This document shows, in pieces, positions 1 through 8,668 of a stretch of DNA of 64,000 bases (the first letter of the stretch is position 1; each line of letters opens with the position of its first letter). The DNA lies in contig NZ_PUEJ01000005.1 in the NCBI RefSeq assembly GCF_002982075.1, forward strand, positions 496,001 to 560,000, read 5' to 3'. Origin of the DNA: Labrys okinawensis. GTDB taxonomy: Bacteria > Pseudomonadota > Alphaproteobacteria > Rhizobiales > Labraceae. A model generated the notes under the pieces. It was not told where the DNA came from. It saw nothing but the letters and a program-made list of their open reading frames with translations, and made no database searches. The position numbers and the translations under genes are program-made.

Positions 1-678
1 GATCCACACACCGCCGAGGGCGAACAGCGCCAGGGTTGCCAGCGCGGCAAGACGGCCATAAGAGCGCGCTCGCTCCGTCATCGGCCCCTGCGTGCGGGCC
101 GAAATCACGGTCGCGCCATGGGTGACCAGCATGGCGAGGCTGACCAGCCCGGCGAGCAGCGGGAAGGGCCTCAGGAGACCGAAGAAGGTGCCGCTATAGG
201 ACGGGCGTAGCGTGGCGTCGAGGCCGAAGGGCACGCCCAGCAGCACATTGCCGACGGCGACCCCGAAGATCAGGGCGGGCACGAAACCGCCGAGGAACAG
301 GGCGCAATCCCACAAAGTGCGCCAGCGCGGGTCCTGGAGTTTGCCGCGGAACTTGAAACCGACGGGCCGCAGGATCAAGGCCAGCAAGATGGCGATCATT
401 GCCAGATAGAAGCCGGAAAAGGACGTGGCATAGAGCGCCGGCCAGGCTGCGAAAATCGCGCCGCCGCCCAGGATCAGCCAGACCTGGTTGCCTTCCCAGG
501 TCGGCCCCATCAGGTTGATGAGGATGCGGCGTTCCTCGTCGGTGCGGGCGGCAAAGGGCAGCAGGGCCCCGATGCCGAGGTCATAGCCATCCATGATGGC
601 AAAGCCGATCAGGAGCACGCCCAGCAGGGCCCACCAGATCAGGCGCAGGGTTTCATAGTCGAGAGGGATCGTGTTCAT
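1..678 (-). CDS. cydB: Cytochrome bd quinol oxidase subunit II (partial)
   Basis: Subunit II of the cytochrome bd quinol oxidase, an inner-membrane terminal oxidase that reduces O2 with electrons from quinol. The frame starts MNTIPLDYETL and runs off the left edge, so 226 of the usual roughly 380 residues are present. CydB hallmarks are visible: DGYDLGIG at residues 30-37, GPTWEGNQVWL at 58-68, and several long hydrophobic helices. It begins 21 bases after the cydA stop on the same strand, so the two genes form one transcript. The C-terminus, and any small CydX-type subunit that may follow, lie outside the window. Confidence 0.95.
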   Translation of the reverse strand, partial: MNTIPLDYETLRLIWWALLGVLLIGFAIMDGYDLGIGALLPFAARTDEERRILINLMGPTWEGNQVWLILGGGAIFAAWPALYATSFSGFYLAMIAILLALILRPVGFKFRGKLQDPRWRTLWDCALFLGGFVPALIFGVAVGNVLLGVPFGLDATLRPSYSGTFFGLLRPFPLLAGLVSLAMLVTHGATVISARTQGPMTERARSYGRLAALATLALFALGGVWI

Positions 679-699
679 GATTGCGTATCCTGATCTGGC

Positions 700-2283
700 T
701 CAGCGCGGCGCGCGGGCGAAGGCGGGCTCGGGCAGGGGGCCTGCGCCCGCCGGCGCTTCGTCCAGTACGCTATGTTCGGACGGTCCCTTGCGGATGGCCT
801 TCACCATCAGGAAGACCATGACGATGAGCAGGCTCGTATAGAGCGCCAGGAAGAAACCGAGGCTGATGACGAGATCGGTCAGGGTGAGGCCGGAGGCGGC
901 GTAGAAGGTCGGCAGCACGCCCTCGATCGCCCAGGGTTGCCGGCCATATTCGGCGACCAGCCAGCCCGCTTCGATCGCCACCCAAGGCAGGGGCAGACTC
1001 CACAAGGCCACACGCAGGAAGGCCCGGTTCTCGCCGAGGCGGTGCCGGCAGCTCATCAGGAAGGCGAGGCCGAAGAAGGCGATGAAATAAAAGCCCAGTG
1101 CCACCATGACCCGGAAGCTCCAGAACAAGGGCGCAACGCCGGGTACGGTATCCAACGCCGCGCGCTGGATTTCCTCCGGCGTGGCGTTCTGGATATCGGG
1201 GCGGTAGCGCTTGAGCAGCAGGGCATAGCCGAGATCCGGCCATTGCTTGGCGAAGGCCTCACGGGCTGCCTTGTCGTTCGGGTCCTTGCGGATGGCGTCG
1301 AGGCTGGCCGAAGCCTGGATGCCGTTGCGGATGCGGAGTTCCGCATGCTCGACCAGAGGCCGGATACCCGGCAATTCCTTGTTCAGGCTGCGGGTGGTGA
1401 TCAGGCCCAGTACCCAGGGCACCTTGACCTCGTAGCGGTTGCCGTCCTTGCCGGGCAGGGCGAAGAGCGTGAGGCCGGCCGGTGCGGGTTCGGTCTCCCA
1501 CATGGCCTCGATGGCGGCGATCTTCATCTTCTGGTGCTCGGTGGCGACATAGCCGCTCTCGTCCCCCAGGACGACGACCGACAGGGCCGAGGCGAGGCCG
1601 AAGCTCGCCGCTACCACCATGGAGCGGCGGGCGAGCTCGCGGTGGCGTCCGCGCAGCAGGAAGAAGGCGCTGATCGCCATCACGAACATCGAACCGGCGA
1701 CATAGCCGGCGCTGACCGTGTGCACGAACTTGGCCTGGGCGACCGGATTGAAGATGACCGCGACGAAATCGGTGATCTCCATACGCATCGTGTCGGGATT
1801 GAAGACCGAGCCGACCGGGTTCTGCATCCAGCCATTGGCGATCAGGATCCACAGGGCCGAGAAATTCGCGCCCAGTGCGACCAGCCAGGTAACGGCCAGA
1901 TGCGCCACCTTCGACAGACGGTCCCAGCCGAAGAAGAACAGGCCGATGAAGGTCGCCTCCAGGAAGAACGCCATCAGGCCTTCGATCGCGAGCGGCGCAC
2001 CGAAGACATCGCCGACATAGTGGCTGTAATAGCTCCAGTTCATGCCGAACTGGAATTCCATCACGATGCCGGTGGCGACGCCCATGGCGAAGTTGATGCC
2101 GAACAGCGTGCCCCAGAACAGCGTCATGCGACGCCAGATCGGGTTGCCGCTCATCACATAGACGCTCTCCATGATGGCCATCAGGAAGGAAAGGCCGAGC
2201 GTCAAGGGCACGAAGATGAAGTGATACATGGCTGTCGCTGCAAATTGCAGTCGCGACAGATCGACGATGGTGAAATCAATCAT
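700..2283 (-). CDS. cydA: Cytochrome bd quinol oxidase subunit I
   Basis: Subunit I of cytochrome bd oxidase, carrying the haems and the quinol site. The product is 527 residues, the normal CydA size. His21 in the first helix (TAMYHFIFVPLTLG) matches the conserved high-spin haem ligand, and the GRQPWAIEGVLPT motif before the last helices is diagnostic of CydA. I chose the ATG at 2283 (MIDFTIVDLSRLQFA), the usual CydA start; a TTG three codons upstream is possible. It is transcribed with cydB and divergently from cydDC. An FNR-type palindrome lies about 75 bases upstream, so induction at low oxygen is likely. Confidence 0.97.
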   Translation of the reverse strand: MIDFTIVDLSRLQFAATAMYHFIFVPLTLGLSFLMAIMESVYVMSGNPIWRRMTLFWGTLFGINFAMGVATGIVMEFQFGMNWSYYSHYVGDVFGAPLAIEGLMAFFLEATFIGLFFFGWDRLSKVAHLAVTWLVALGANFSALWILIANGWMQNPVGSVFNPDTMRMEITDFVAVIFNPVAQAKFVHTVSAGYVAGSMFVMAISAFFLLRGRHRELARRSMVVAASFGLASALSVVVLGDESGYVATEHQKMKIAAIEAMWETEPAPAGLTLFALPGKDGNRYEVKVPWVLGLITTRSLNKELPGIRPLVEHAELRIRNGIQASASLDAIRKDPNDKAAREAFAKQWPDLGYALLLKRYRPDIQNATPEEIQRAALDTVPGVAPLFWSFRVMVALGFYFIAFFGLAFLMSCRHRLGENRAFLRVALWSLPLPWVAIEAGWLVAEYGRQPWAIEGVLPTFYAASGLTLTDLVISLGFFLALYTSLLIVMVFLMVKAIRKGPSEHSVLDEAPAGAGPLPEPAFARAPR

Positions 2284-2352
2284 AGACGCCAAACCCGGTC
2301 CAATACTGGCATTGCGCCAGTTTCAAGTTTCTCTAAACGGGCAGCCCGCGTC

Positions 2353-2376
2353 GGGCATTGATCGAAATCAATGCCC
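2353..2376. promoter_or_regulatory. FNR/Anr-type operator between cydA and cydD
   Basis: The core TTGATCGAAATCAA (2358-2371) matches the FNR/FixK/Anr consensus TTGAT-N4-ATCAA exactly. The symmetry extends outward to perfect 10-base arms (GGGCATTGAT / ATCAATGCCC). It lies in the divergent cydA-cydD intergenic region, about 70 bases from the cydA start and 170 bases from the cydD start. An FNR-like gene closes the same cluster. The match is seen in the sequence; binding is inferred. Confidence 0.85.
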
Positions 2377-2546
2377 CGAGCTGCCCACGGCGGCTAAAGA
2401 TGGTGGAGATTGTGCTTCGGTCGGTTTTGCTTTTTCAAGACAAAATCTAAGGTGTGCAACACTTTGTGCAAGAAGAGCGATAGATAACTGGCGTCATTGG
2501 TAAACTATCGAAGTCAATATTGCTTGGAAGTTCAAATGAGGGGCGC

Positions 2547-4325
2547 GTGCAACAGGTGAGCGAGACATCCACCCCGGGGATCGCAGGAGGGGCGAGCGGG
2601 CAAGGTCGTTCCACGCTCACCAGCCTCGCGCGCAGTGCAGGGCGAGGACTGGCGATCGCGACCATACTGCCGCTCGCCTCCGGGGCCCTCCTGGTCGCTC
2701 AGGCCTACCTGCTGGCTTCGGTGCTGCATCGGGCCGTGGTGGAGGGCGAGAGCGTTGTCGCGCTGGCCGGTCCGATAACCTGGATTGCCATGCTGATCGT
2801 CTTGAGGCTGGGCCTGGCAGCTCTGGGAGAGCAGGCGGGCATCACTGCCGCCGAGAGCATCAAATTCAATTTGCGCAACCGGCTTGCCGCGAAATTGTCG
2901 GCAAGCTCGATCGAGTGGTCGGCATCCCGCTCATCCGGCGCCTTGAGCGCGGCGGTCGTCGACCAGGTCGAGGTGCTTGACGGCTTCTTCGCCCGCTTCC
3001 TGCCCGCGAGCATACAGGCGACCGTGCTGCCGCTGGCTTTTGCCGCCGCGGTCCTGCCGGTCGACTGGCTGGTCGGGCTGCTGTTCCTGCTGACGGCACC
3101 GCTCATTCCCCTGTTCATGGCGCTGGTCGGCTGGGGAGCGGAGGCGGCGACCAGGGCCCAGGCCGATGCGCTCGCGCGGCTGTCCGGGCATTTCGCCGAT
3201 CGCCTGCGCGGCATGACCACGCTGAAGCTGTTCGGGCGTGCCGAGTTCGAGACCCGCGACGTCGAACGGGCGAGCGAGGATCTGCGCCGCCGGACCCTGC
3301 GGGTGCTGCGCATCGCCTTCCTGTCCTCCGCCGTGCTGGAGTTCTTCGCGGCCCTCGGCGTAGCCGGCGTGGCGCTCTATGTGGGCCTGACCTATCTCGG
3401 GTTTGTGGACCTGCGCGGCTCCTCCCTCACATTGCAGGCCGGTCTGTTCTGCCTGCTGATGGCGCCGGAGGTCTATCAGCCGCTGCGCCTGCTCGCCGCC
3501 CATTACCACGACAGGGCTTCCGCCAAGGCAGCCATCGCCGAGATCGAGACGCGCTTCGCAGGTTCGCCGGAAGCCGGTGCCGCCGCTGAGCGATCCGTTC
3601 ATCTTCCCATGTCGTCCGGCGGGCTGCCGCTCCGGGTCGAGCACCTGACCATCCAGGTGCCCGAGACCGACCGCGTCCTGCTCGACGATGTCTCGTTGGA
3701 GATCGGCGCCGGCCGGCATCTGGCGCTGTTCGGCGAAAGCGGCATCGGCAAGTCGAGCTTGCTGGAAACACTGGCTCGCCTCAGGCCGGGAGACGGCATC
3801 CATATCGCCGGATTCGACCTCGCAACGATCGACGAAGCCAGCCTGCGGGCGGGCGTCGCCTTCATCAGCCAGCGCTCGCGCCTCTTTCATGGCTCGATCG
3901 CCGACAATATCCGGCTGGGCAAGCCTTCCGCCTCGGCCGCGGAAATCGCGCGCGCGGCGGAGCAGGCATGCGTTCGGGATTTTGCCTCGAAACTGCCGGA
4001 GGGGCTCGACGCCCCGGTCGGGGAAGGCGGCGTCGGCCTGTCGGGCGGGGAGGGACATCGCGTGGCGCTGGCCCGTCTGTTCTTGCGCGATCCCGGTCTG
4101 ATTCTCCTGGACGAGCCGACCGCGCATCTGGATGCCGCCACGCAGGCTCGCGTGCTCGACGCGCTGCTCGATTTCGCAAAAGGGCGCACCATGATCGTCG
4201 CGACCCATTCGCCCGCCGTGGCCGCCCGGCTGAATGAAGCCTGGCGGCTGGCCGGCGGCAAGCTGCTGCCGATGCCCCATCCCCAGGCCGGCAGGCTGCA
4301 GAAACAGCCGAGGTGGACCGCATGA
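2547..4325 (+). CDS. cydD: CydD, thiol/haem ABC exporter subunit
   Basis: First half of the heterodimeric CydDC ABC transporter, which exports reductant or thiols across the inner membrane and is needed to assemble cytochrome bd. The product is about 592 residues: an N-terminal membrane domain of about six helices, then an ATPase with Walker A GESGIGKSS, signature LSGGEGHRVALARL and Walker B LILLDEPTAH. I chose the GTG at 2547 because GAGG lies just upstream; a TTG at 2520 and a GTG at 2556 are also in frame. It overlaps cydC by the ATGA arrangement. Divergence from cydAB across a shared FNR site supports the assignment. Confidence 0.93.
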   Translation: MQQVSETSTPGIAGGASGQGRSTLTSLARSAGRGLAIATILPLASGALLVAQAYLLASVLHRAVVEGESVVALAGPITWIAMLIVLRLGLAALGEQAGITAAESIKFNLRNRLAAKLSASSIEWSASRSSGALSAAVVDQVEVLDGFFARFLPASIQATVLPLAFAAAVLPVDWLVGLLFLLTAPLIPLFMALVGWGAEAATRAQADALARLSGHFADRLRGMTTLKLFGRAEFETRDVERASEDLRRRTLRVLRIAFLSSAVLEFFAALGVAGVALYVGLTYLGFVDLRGSSLTLQAGLFCLLMAPEVYQPLRLLAAHYHDRASAKAAIAEIETRFAGSPEAGAAAERSVHLPMSSGGLPLRVEHLTIQVPETDRVLLDDVSLEIGAGRHLALFGESGIGKSSLLETLARLRPGDGIHIAGFDLATIDEASLRAGVAFISQRSRLFHGSIADNIRLGKPSASAAEIARAAEQACVRDFASKLPEGLDAPVGEGGVGLSGGEGHRVALARLFLRDPGLILLDEPTAHLDAATQARVLDALLDFAKGRTMIVATHSPAVAARLNEAWRLAGGKLLPMPHPQAGRLQKQPRWTA

Positions 4326-5992
4326 CCGCCTTGCTGTCCTTCTGGCCGCTGTTTCGCCAGCATGTCGGCCGCATGGGATTGGCGCTGACCTTGTCCGTGC
4401 TCACCCTTGCCGCCGGCGTGGCCTTGCTCTGGGTCTCGGGCTGGTTCCTGACGGCGGCGGCTCTCACCACCGCGGCGGCGAGCTTCAATCTGTTCGGTCC
4501 GTCCTCCCTGATCCGGGGCCTGTCCCTGGTGCGGATCCTTTCGCGCTATGGCGAAAGGCTGGTCGGGCACGACGCGACCTTGCGCCTTCTGTCCGCTCTC
4601 AGGGGCTGGCTGTTCGCGCGCCTGTTTCCCCGCATTCCCCTGCCTTCGCGCGATCTCAGGCATGGCGATCTCGTCAGCAGGCTCACGGCCGACGTCGATA
4701 CGCTCGACACGGTCTTCCTGACGGCGTTCGGCCCCATCCTCACGGCCTTGCTGATCGGGACCGCCATGACGGCCGGGCTTTTCGTTCTGCTGCCGGCCGC
4801 CGCTCCCATTTACGCAACGGCGATCATCCTCGCTCTTGCCGGCGTTCCGGCCGTGCTGATCCTGTTCTCGCACCGGCTGGGTGCGGACCTGGTGGAAGCC
4901 TCCGCCGCGCTGCGTATCGCCATGCTGGATCGCATCGATGGCCATGCCGATCTGGTCGCTTTCGGGGCGGTCGCGGCCGCGAGACAGGAATTCGAGGCAG
5001 CCGCCAGGCGGCTCGCCCGCGCCCGGCGTCGCTCGGCGCGGGCCGGCCTGGCGGCCGCAGCGGCCGTCCAGCTTCTGGCCGGGCTCGCCCTTGTCGGCGT
5101 GCTCTGGTGCGGCATCGACGCTCTGGGGCGGGCCGAGATCGGCGGTCCTCTGCTCGTCGGGCTGCTGCTTGCGGTGCTCGCCAGTTTCGAGGCGACGGCC
5201 ATGCTGGTGCGCAGCGTCGCCAAATTCGGTGCCGCCTTGGCGGCGGCCGAGCGGGTACGGGCGATTGCGCAGATGGCGCCGGCGATCAACGATCCCCAAC
5301 GGCCGGTTACGCTGCCGGGCGGCACGCTTGCCGTAAACCGGGTGACGTTCGGCTTCGATCCGGCGCGGCCGGTGCTGCGCGACCTCAGCCTCACCATCGC
5401 AGCCGGCGAACGCGTGGCGATCGTTGGCGAGAGCGGCAGCGGCAAATCGACCCTGCTCGCCTTGCTGCTCAGGCTGCACGATCCCCAAGCCGGATCGATC
5501 GCCATGGGCGGCACGGATATCCGCACCGTGCGCCAGGCCGATCTGCATGCGCGGATCGCCCTGCTGAGCCAATCCTCCCCCGTCTTTCTGGGGTCGGTGC
5601 GCGACAATTTGCTGATCGGCAGGCCGGAGGCGAGCGACGCCGAACTCTGGTCGGCGCTGGAGGCCGCACGGATCGCCGATTTCATACGGAGCCTCCCCGA
5701 AGGGCTCGATGCCTTCGTCGGAGAAGCCGGGCGCACTCTGTCCGTGGGGCAGGCACGGCGGCTCTGCCTCGCCCGTGTCCTGCTGTCACCGGCCGAAATC
5801 CTGGTCTTCGATGAGCCGACTACCGGCCTCGATCGTACCATGGAGGCGGATTTTCTCGCCGATCTCGCAGTCGCCGCCAAGGGACGCAGCGTCATCCTCG
5901 CCACCCATGCTGAGATCCCGGCGGGAGCGTGCGACAGGGTGCTCACGCTCGCCGACGGTCGCCTGGTACCGATGTCACTAGCAGGCGGTTGA
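4322..5992 (+). CDS. cydC: CydC, thiol/haem ABC exporter subunit
   Basis: Second half of the CydDC exporter. The ATG at 4322 overlaps the cydD TGA (ATGA), with GAGGTGG as ribosome binding site, so the two subunits are translationally coupled. The product is 556 residues with an N-terminal membrane domain and a C-terminal ATPase: Walker A GESGSGKST, Walker B EILVFDEPTTGLD. The signature motif reads LSVGQ rather than LSGGQ, a substitution that may make one composite ATP site weaker. Its 3' end overlaps the convergent FNR-like gene by 15 bases. Order within the pair (CydD first, CydC second) follows the usual operon arrangement. Confidence 0.92.
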   Translation: MTALLSFWPLFRQHVGRMGLALTLSVLTLAAGVALLWVSGWFLTAAALTTAAASFNLFGPSSLIRGLSLVRILSRYGERLVGHDATLRLLSALRGWLFARLFPRIPLPSRDLRHGDLVSRLTADVDTLDTVFLTAFGPILTALLIGTAMTAGLFVLLPAAAPIYATAIILALAGVPAVLILFSHRLGADLVEASAALRIAMLDRIDGHADLVAFGAVAAARQEFEAAARRLARARRRSARAGLAAAAAVQLLAGLALVGVLWCGIDALGRAEIGGPLLVGLLLAVLASFEATAMLVRSVAKFGAALAAAERVRAIAQMAPAINDPQRPVTLPGGTLAVNRVTFGFDPARPVLRDLSLTIAAGERVAIVGESGSGKSTLLALLLRLHDPQAGSIAMGGTDIRTVRQADLHARIALLSQSSPVFLGSVRDNLLIGRPEASDAELWSALEAARIADFIRSLPEGLDAFVGEAGRTLSVGQARRLCLARVLLSPAEILVFDEPTTGLDRTMEADFLADLAVAAKGRSVILATHAEIPAGACDRVLTLADGRLVPMSLAGG

Positions 5993-6748
5993 CCGCAACT
6001 GCTCAGGCTGTATGCCGATGCCGGCAATGTCGGCGAGCCGGTCCTCGTGCAGAATTTCCACCAGATGGGCGTCCGGCAGCCGGATCAGGCCCTGCATCTT
6101 CAGCCTGGTGAAGCAGCGACTGACGGTCTCGATGGTCAGGCCGAGATGGTCGGCGATATCGGTACGCGACATGGCCAGCTGCAGCGCCCGTCCACCGCGG
6201 GGCTGGCGATTGGCCCGGGCATCGAGCATGAGCAGGAAGCCGGCCAGCTTTTCGAGCGGCGCCAGCCGGCCGAGCATGAGCTGACTGTCGTGGGCCTGGC
6301 GCAAGGCCGCCCTGGTCATGCGATGGAGCCGGTCCCGCAGGCTCGGAAATTCGCCCATCAGCAGCTCGATCTGGCGGATGGGAAAGGAGCACAGTTGGGA
6401 GGCGACGACGGCTTCTGCCGATTGGGAATGGACGTGGTCGTCGACCAGGCCGAGATAGTCGCCCGGCAGCAGGAAACCGGTGATCTGGCGCCTGCCGTCC
6501 GGCAGATCGGTGAAGAGCCGCAGCATGCCGGATGTCAGGCTATAGACCTTGCGGCAGGGATCGCCCTGGCGCAGCAGCGTCTGGTTGGGCTGGAGCGCCG
6601 TCGGGCTCATGATGCCTTCGAGACGATGAAGATCGTCGTCGGCCATGGCCGCGCAGAGAGCCTGATGCCGAACGTCGCACTCGCGGCAGGCTCCGCAGGC
6701 CTTGCGGACAAGCGTGAGAGAAGAGCGGAAACCGGCTGCTGCGCCCAT
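5978..6748 (-). CDS. FNR-like oxygen-sensing Crp/Fnr regulator
   Basis: Crp/Fnr-family transcription factor expected to sense oxygen through a [4Fe-4S] cluster. With the start at 6748 it has 256 residues. Cys18, Cys21, Cys24 and Cys32 lie at the N-terminus (the spacing C-x2-C-x7-C matches FnrL/FnrN types), and Cys120 in SQLCSFPI matches the fourth, internal FNR ligand. A cyclic-nucleotide-type barrel follows, then a helix-turn-helix whose recognition helix reads TIETVSR; the E..SR pattern is that of proteins binding TTGAT half sites. Starts at 6817 and 6835 are also open. It overlaps cydC tail to tail. It very likely controls the FNR box at 2353-2376. Confidence 0.92.
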   Translation of the reverse strand: MGAAAGFRSSLTLVRKACGACRECDVRHQALCAAMADDDLHRLEGIMSPTALQPNQTLLRQGDPCRKVYSLTSGMLRLFTDLPDGRRQITGFLLPGDYLGLVDDHVHSQSAEAVVASQLCSFPIRQIELLMGEFPSLRDRLHRMTRAALRQAHDSQLMLGRLAPLEKLAGFLLMLDARANRQPRGGRALQLAMSRTDIADHLGLTIETVSRCFTRLKMQGLIRLPDAHLVEILHEDRLADIAGIGIQPEQLRSTAC

Positions 6749-6930
6749 GATGGAACCAATCGCGTTGCGACCACGTCCTTGGGGTAGCAGGCGGGTGGAA
6801 ACCGGGCGACTGGACATTTCGTCCAGTGGGACCACCCGTCAACCGCCGCCGAGGCCGGCATCGCGACCGCGCACTGGTCGCATGCGACAGCCTGCCTCAT
6901 CCGGGTCGCCGAGGCGATCGAGGACTGACA

Positions 6931-6970
6931 CGTTTTTGCGATTTGGCTGAATCGCCAAGAGGCGTAAAGA
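6931..6970. repeat. Dispersed palindromic repeat, copy A
   Basis: Imperfect hairpin with left arm TTTTTGCGATTTGGC and right arm GCCAAGAGGCGTAAAG. It resembles copies near 19.3, 31.8 and 62.8 kb. It sits between the FNR-like gene start and the deacylase gene. This is the most diverged of the four. Confidence 0.5.
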
Positions 6971-7047
6971 CAGCTCGAAGCAAGGGGCCAGAGCTGCGAG
7001 GCGTTTTCATTGAAAACCCCGTTTTGCTCCAGAAAGGATCAGGCGTC

Positions 7048-8637
7048 ATGGCCGATACACTCATCCGGGGCGCACGCATCATCGACGGCACGGGAGCGCC
7101 CTGGTATCGCGGCGATGTACTGATTTCGGGCGGTGCCATCGTCCGCATCGGCCAGGACCTCAAGGCCGACAACGGCACCGCGGTCGTCGATGCGGCTGAG
7201 CGCTATCTCGCACCAGGCTTCATCGACGCCCATTGCCATGACGACCTTATCTTCCTGCGCGAGCGGGACCGGCCGGAAAAGGCGTTGCAGGGCGTCACCA
7301 GCATCGTTGTCGGCAATTGTTCCTTCTCGCTCTATCCGGCGGTTCCGGCGTCGCGCGAAAACCTGCGGCTGCATTTTTCCGGCCTGCTCGGCGAGACCCT
7401 GGATAGCGAGATCTTCGAGGACCTCGACGGATATCGCCGGGCACTGACGGGGGAGGGCATCGCGCTCAACCTGGTATCGCTGGTCGGCCACGCGGCGCTG
7501 CGCCTTGCCGTGATGGGGCACGATCGTCGCCCGGCCGGAGCGGCCGAGATCGAGGCGATGTGCACGCTGCTCGCCACCCAGCTCGACCAGGGGGCGGCGG
7601 GCCTTTCGCTCGGCCTCGTCTATCCCCCGAGCGCCTTCGCCGAAGAGGACGAGCTCTTTGCCCTTGGAAGCACCGTGCGCAGCCGCGGCAAGGTGCTGGC
7701 CGCCCATGTCCGTTCCTACGAGGCCGGGCTGCTGGACGCGATCCAGGAGTTCGGCGCTATTCTCAGGCATTCCGGCTCGGCCGGCCTGCTCTCGCATCTG
7801 CAATCGGCCGGGCGGCCGAACTGGGGGCAGATCCCGGCGGCGATCGAAGTGCTCGAAGGCATGCGCTGCGAAGGCATCGACATCAGCTTCGACATGTATC
7901 CCTATCCGGCCGGCAGCACCTGGCTCCTGCAATTGCTGCCGCCTGCCGCCATGGATGGCGGGCTCGACGGCCTCAAGGCCCGCCTGCGCAATCCCGAGCA
8001 ATTGGCGGTTTTGCGCGAATGGGTCGAACAGGGCGGCCCGGCCTTCCACGGCCAGAGCAAGGTATCGCTGATCGGTTGGGGCAATGTCCGCCTGTCGGCG
8101 GTCGGCACCGCCGAGCTCAAGCATCTGGAAGGCCTCGACATGGAAAAGGCGGCCGGGCAGCTCGGCGTCACGCCTTTCGACCTGATGCTGCGTTTCATCG
8201 AGGAGGATGACGGCCAGACCGGCATCATCCTGTTCCAGCTCGACGAAGACGATCTGCACGCAGCCTGCTGCCACCGGCTTTACATGGCGGGCTCCGATGG
8301 CCTGCCTCGGCCAGGCTCCAAGCCGCATCCGCGCGCCTTCGGCACCTTTCCGCGCATCGCCGGGCCGCTCAGGCGCGAGAAGAACTGGTTCAGCCTGGAA
8401 GATGCTGTGCGTCGCATGACTTCGGTCGCAGCGCAGCGTTTCCAGCTCGGCGACCGCGGTTTGGTGCGTCCGGGCCTTGCCGCCGACCTCGTGCTGTTCG
8501 AGGACGCCATCACCGATCGGGCGACCTTCGAGAACTCGACTCAGTTGCCGACCGGCATCTCCCATGTCTGGGTGAACGGAGGCGCTGTGGTGGCCGAGGG
8601 CCGTCAGACAGGCGAACGGCCGGGCAGGGTGCTTTAA
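7048..8637 (+). CDS. N-acyl-D-amino-acid deacylase family amidohydrolase
   Basis: Predicted cytosolic zinc amidohydrolase of the D-aminoacylase / N-acyl-D-amino-acid deacylase family, which releases D-amino acids or D-glutamate from N-acylated forms. The product has 529 residues. Family features seen are FIDAHCHDD (metal site), VVGNCSFS with the conserved cysteine of D-aminoacylases, AHVRSYEAG and LSHLQSAG with the metal histidines, and the late HPRAFGTFPR block. The ATG at 7048 is preceded by AGAAAGGA; the frame is open further upstream but unconserved. It is monocistronic between two oppositely oriented genes. The exact substrate cannot be told; dihydroorotase-like or hydantoinase roles are less likely. 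Confidence 0.85.
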   Translation: MADTLIRGARIIDGTGAPWYRGDVLISGGAIVRIGQDLKADNGTAVVDAAERYLAPGFIDAHCHDDLIFLRERDRPEKALQGVTSIVVGNCSFSLYPAVPASRENLRLHFSGLLGETLDSEIFEDLDGYRRALTGEGIALNLVSLVGHAALRLAVMGHDRRPAGAAEIEAMCTLLATQLDQGAAGLSLGLVYPPSAFAEEDELFALGSTVRSRGKVLAAHVRSYEAGLLDAIQEFGAILRHSGSAGLLSHLQSAGRPNWGQIPAAIEVLEGMRCEGIDISFDMYPYPAGSTWLLQLLPPAAMDGGLDGLKARLRNPEQLAVLREWVEQGGPAFHGQSKVSLIGWGNVRLSAVGTAELKHLEGLDMEKAAGQLGVTPFDLMLRFIEEDDGQTGIILFQLDEDDLHAACCHRLYMAGSDGLPRPGSKPHPRAFGTFPRIAGPLRREKNWFSLEDAVRRMTSVAAQRFQLGDRGLVRPGLAADLVLFEDAITDRATFENSTQLPTGISHVWVNGGAVVAEGRQTGERPGRVL

Positions 8638-8668
8638 ACGCAAGCCGCCCGGCGACGCCGCTCCTGCT

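Noticed and set aside
772..2361. A 529-residue rightward open frame antisense to cydA
   Set aside because: It has no family features and its codons mirror the well-supported CydA frame; high-GC DNA leaves long antisense frames.
3887..5572. A 561-residue leftward frame antisense to cydD/cydC
   Set aside because: Composition is extremely rich in Arg, Gln and Gly with no recognisable domain, whereas CydD and CydC motifs are clear on the other strand.
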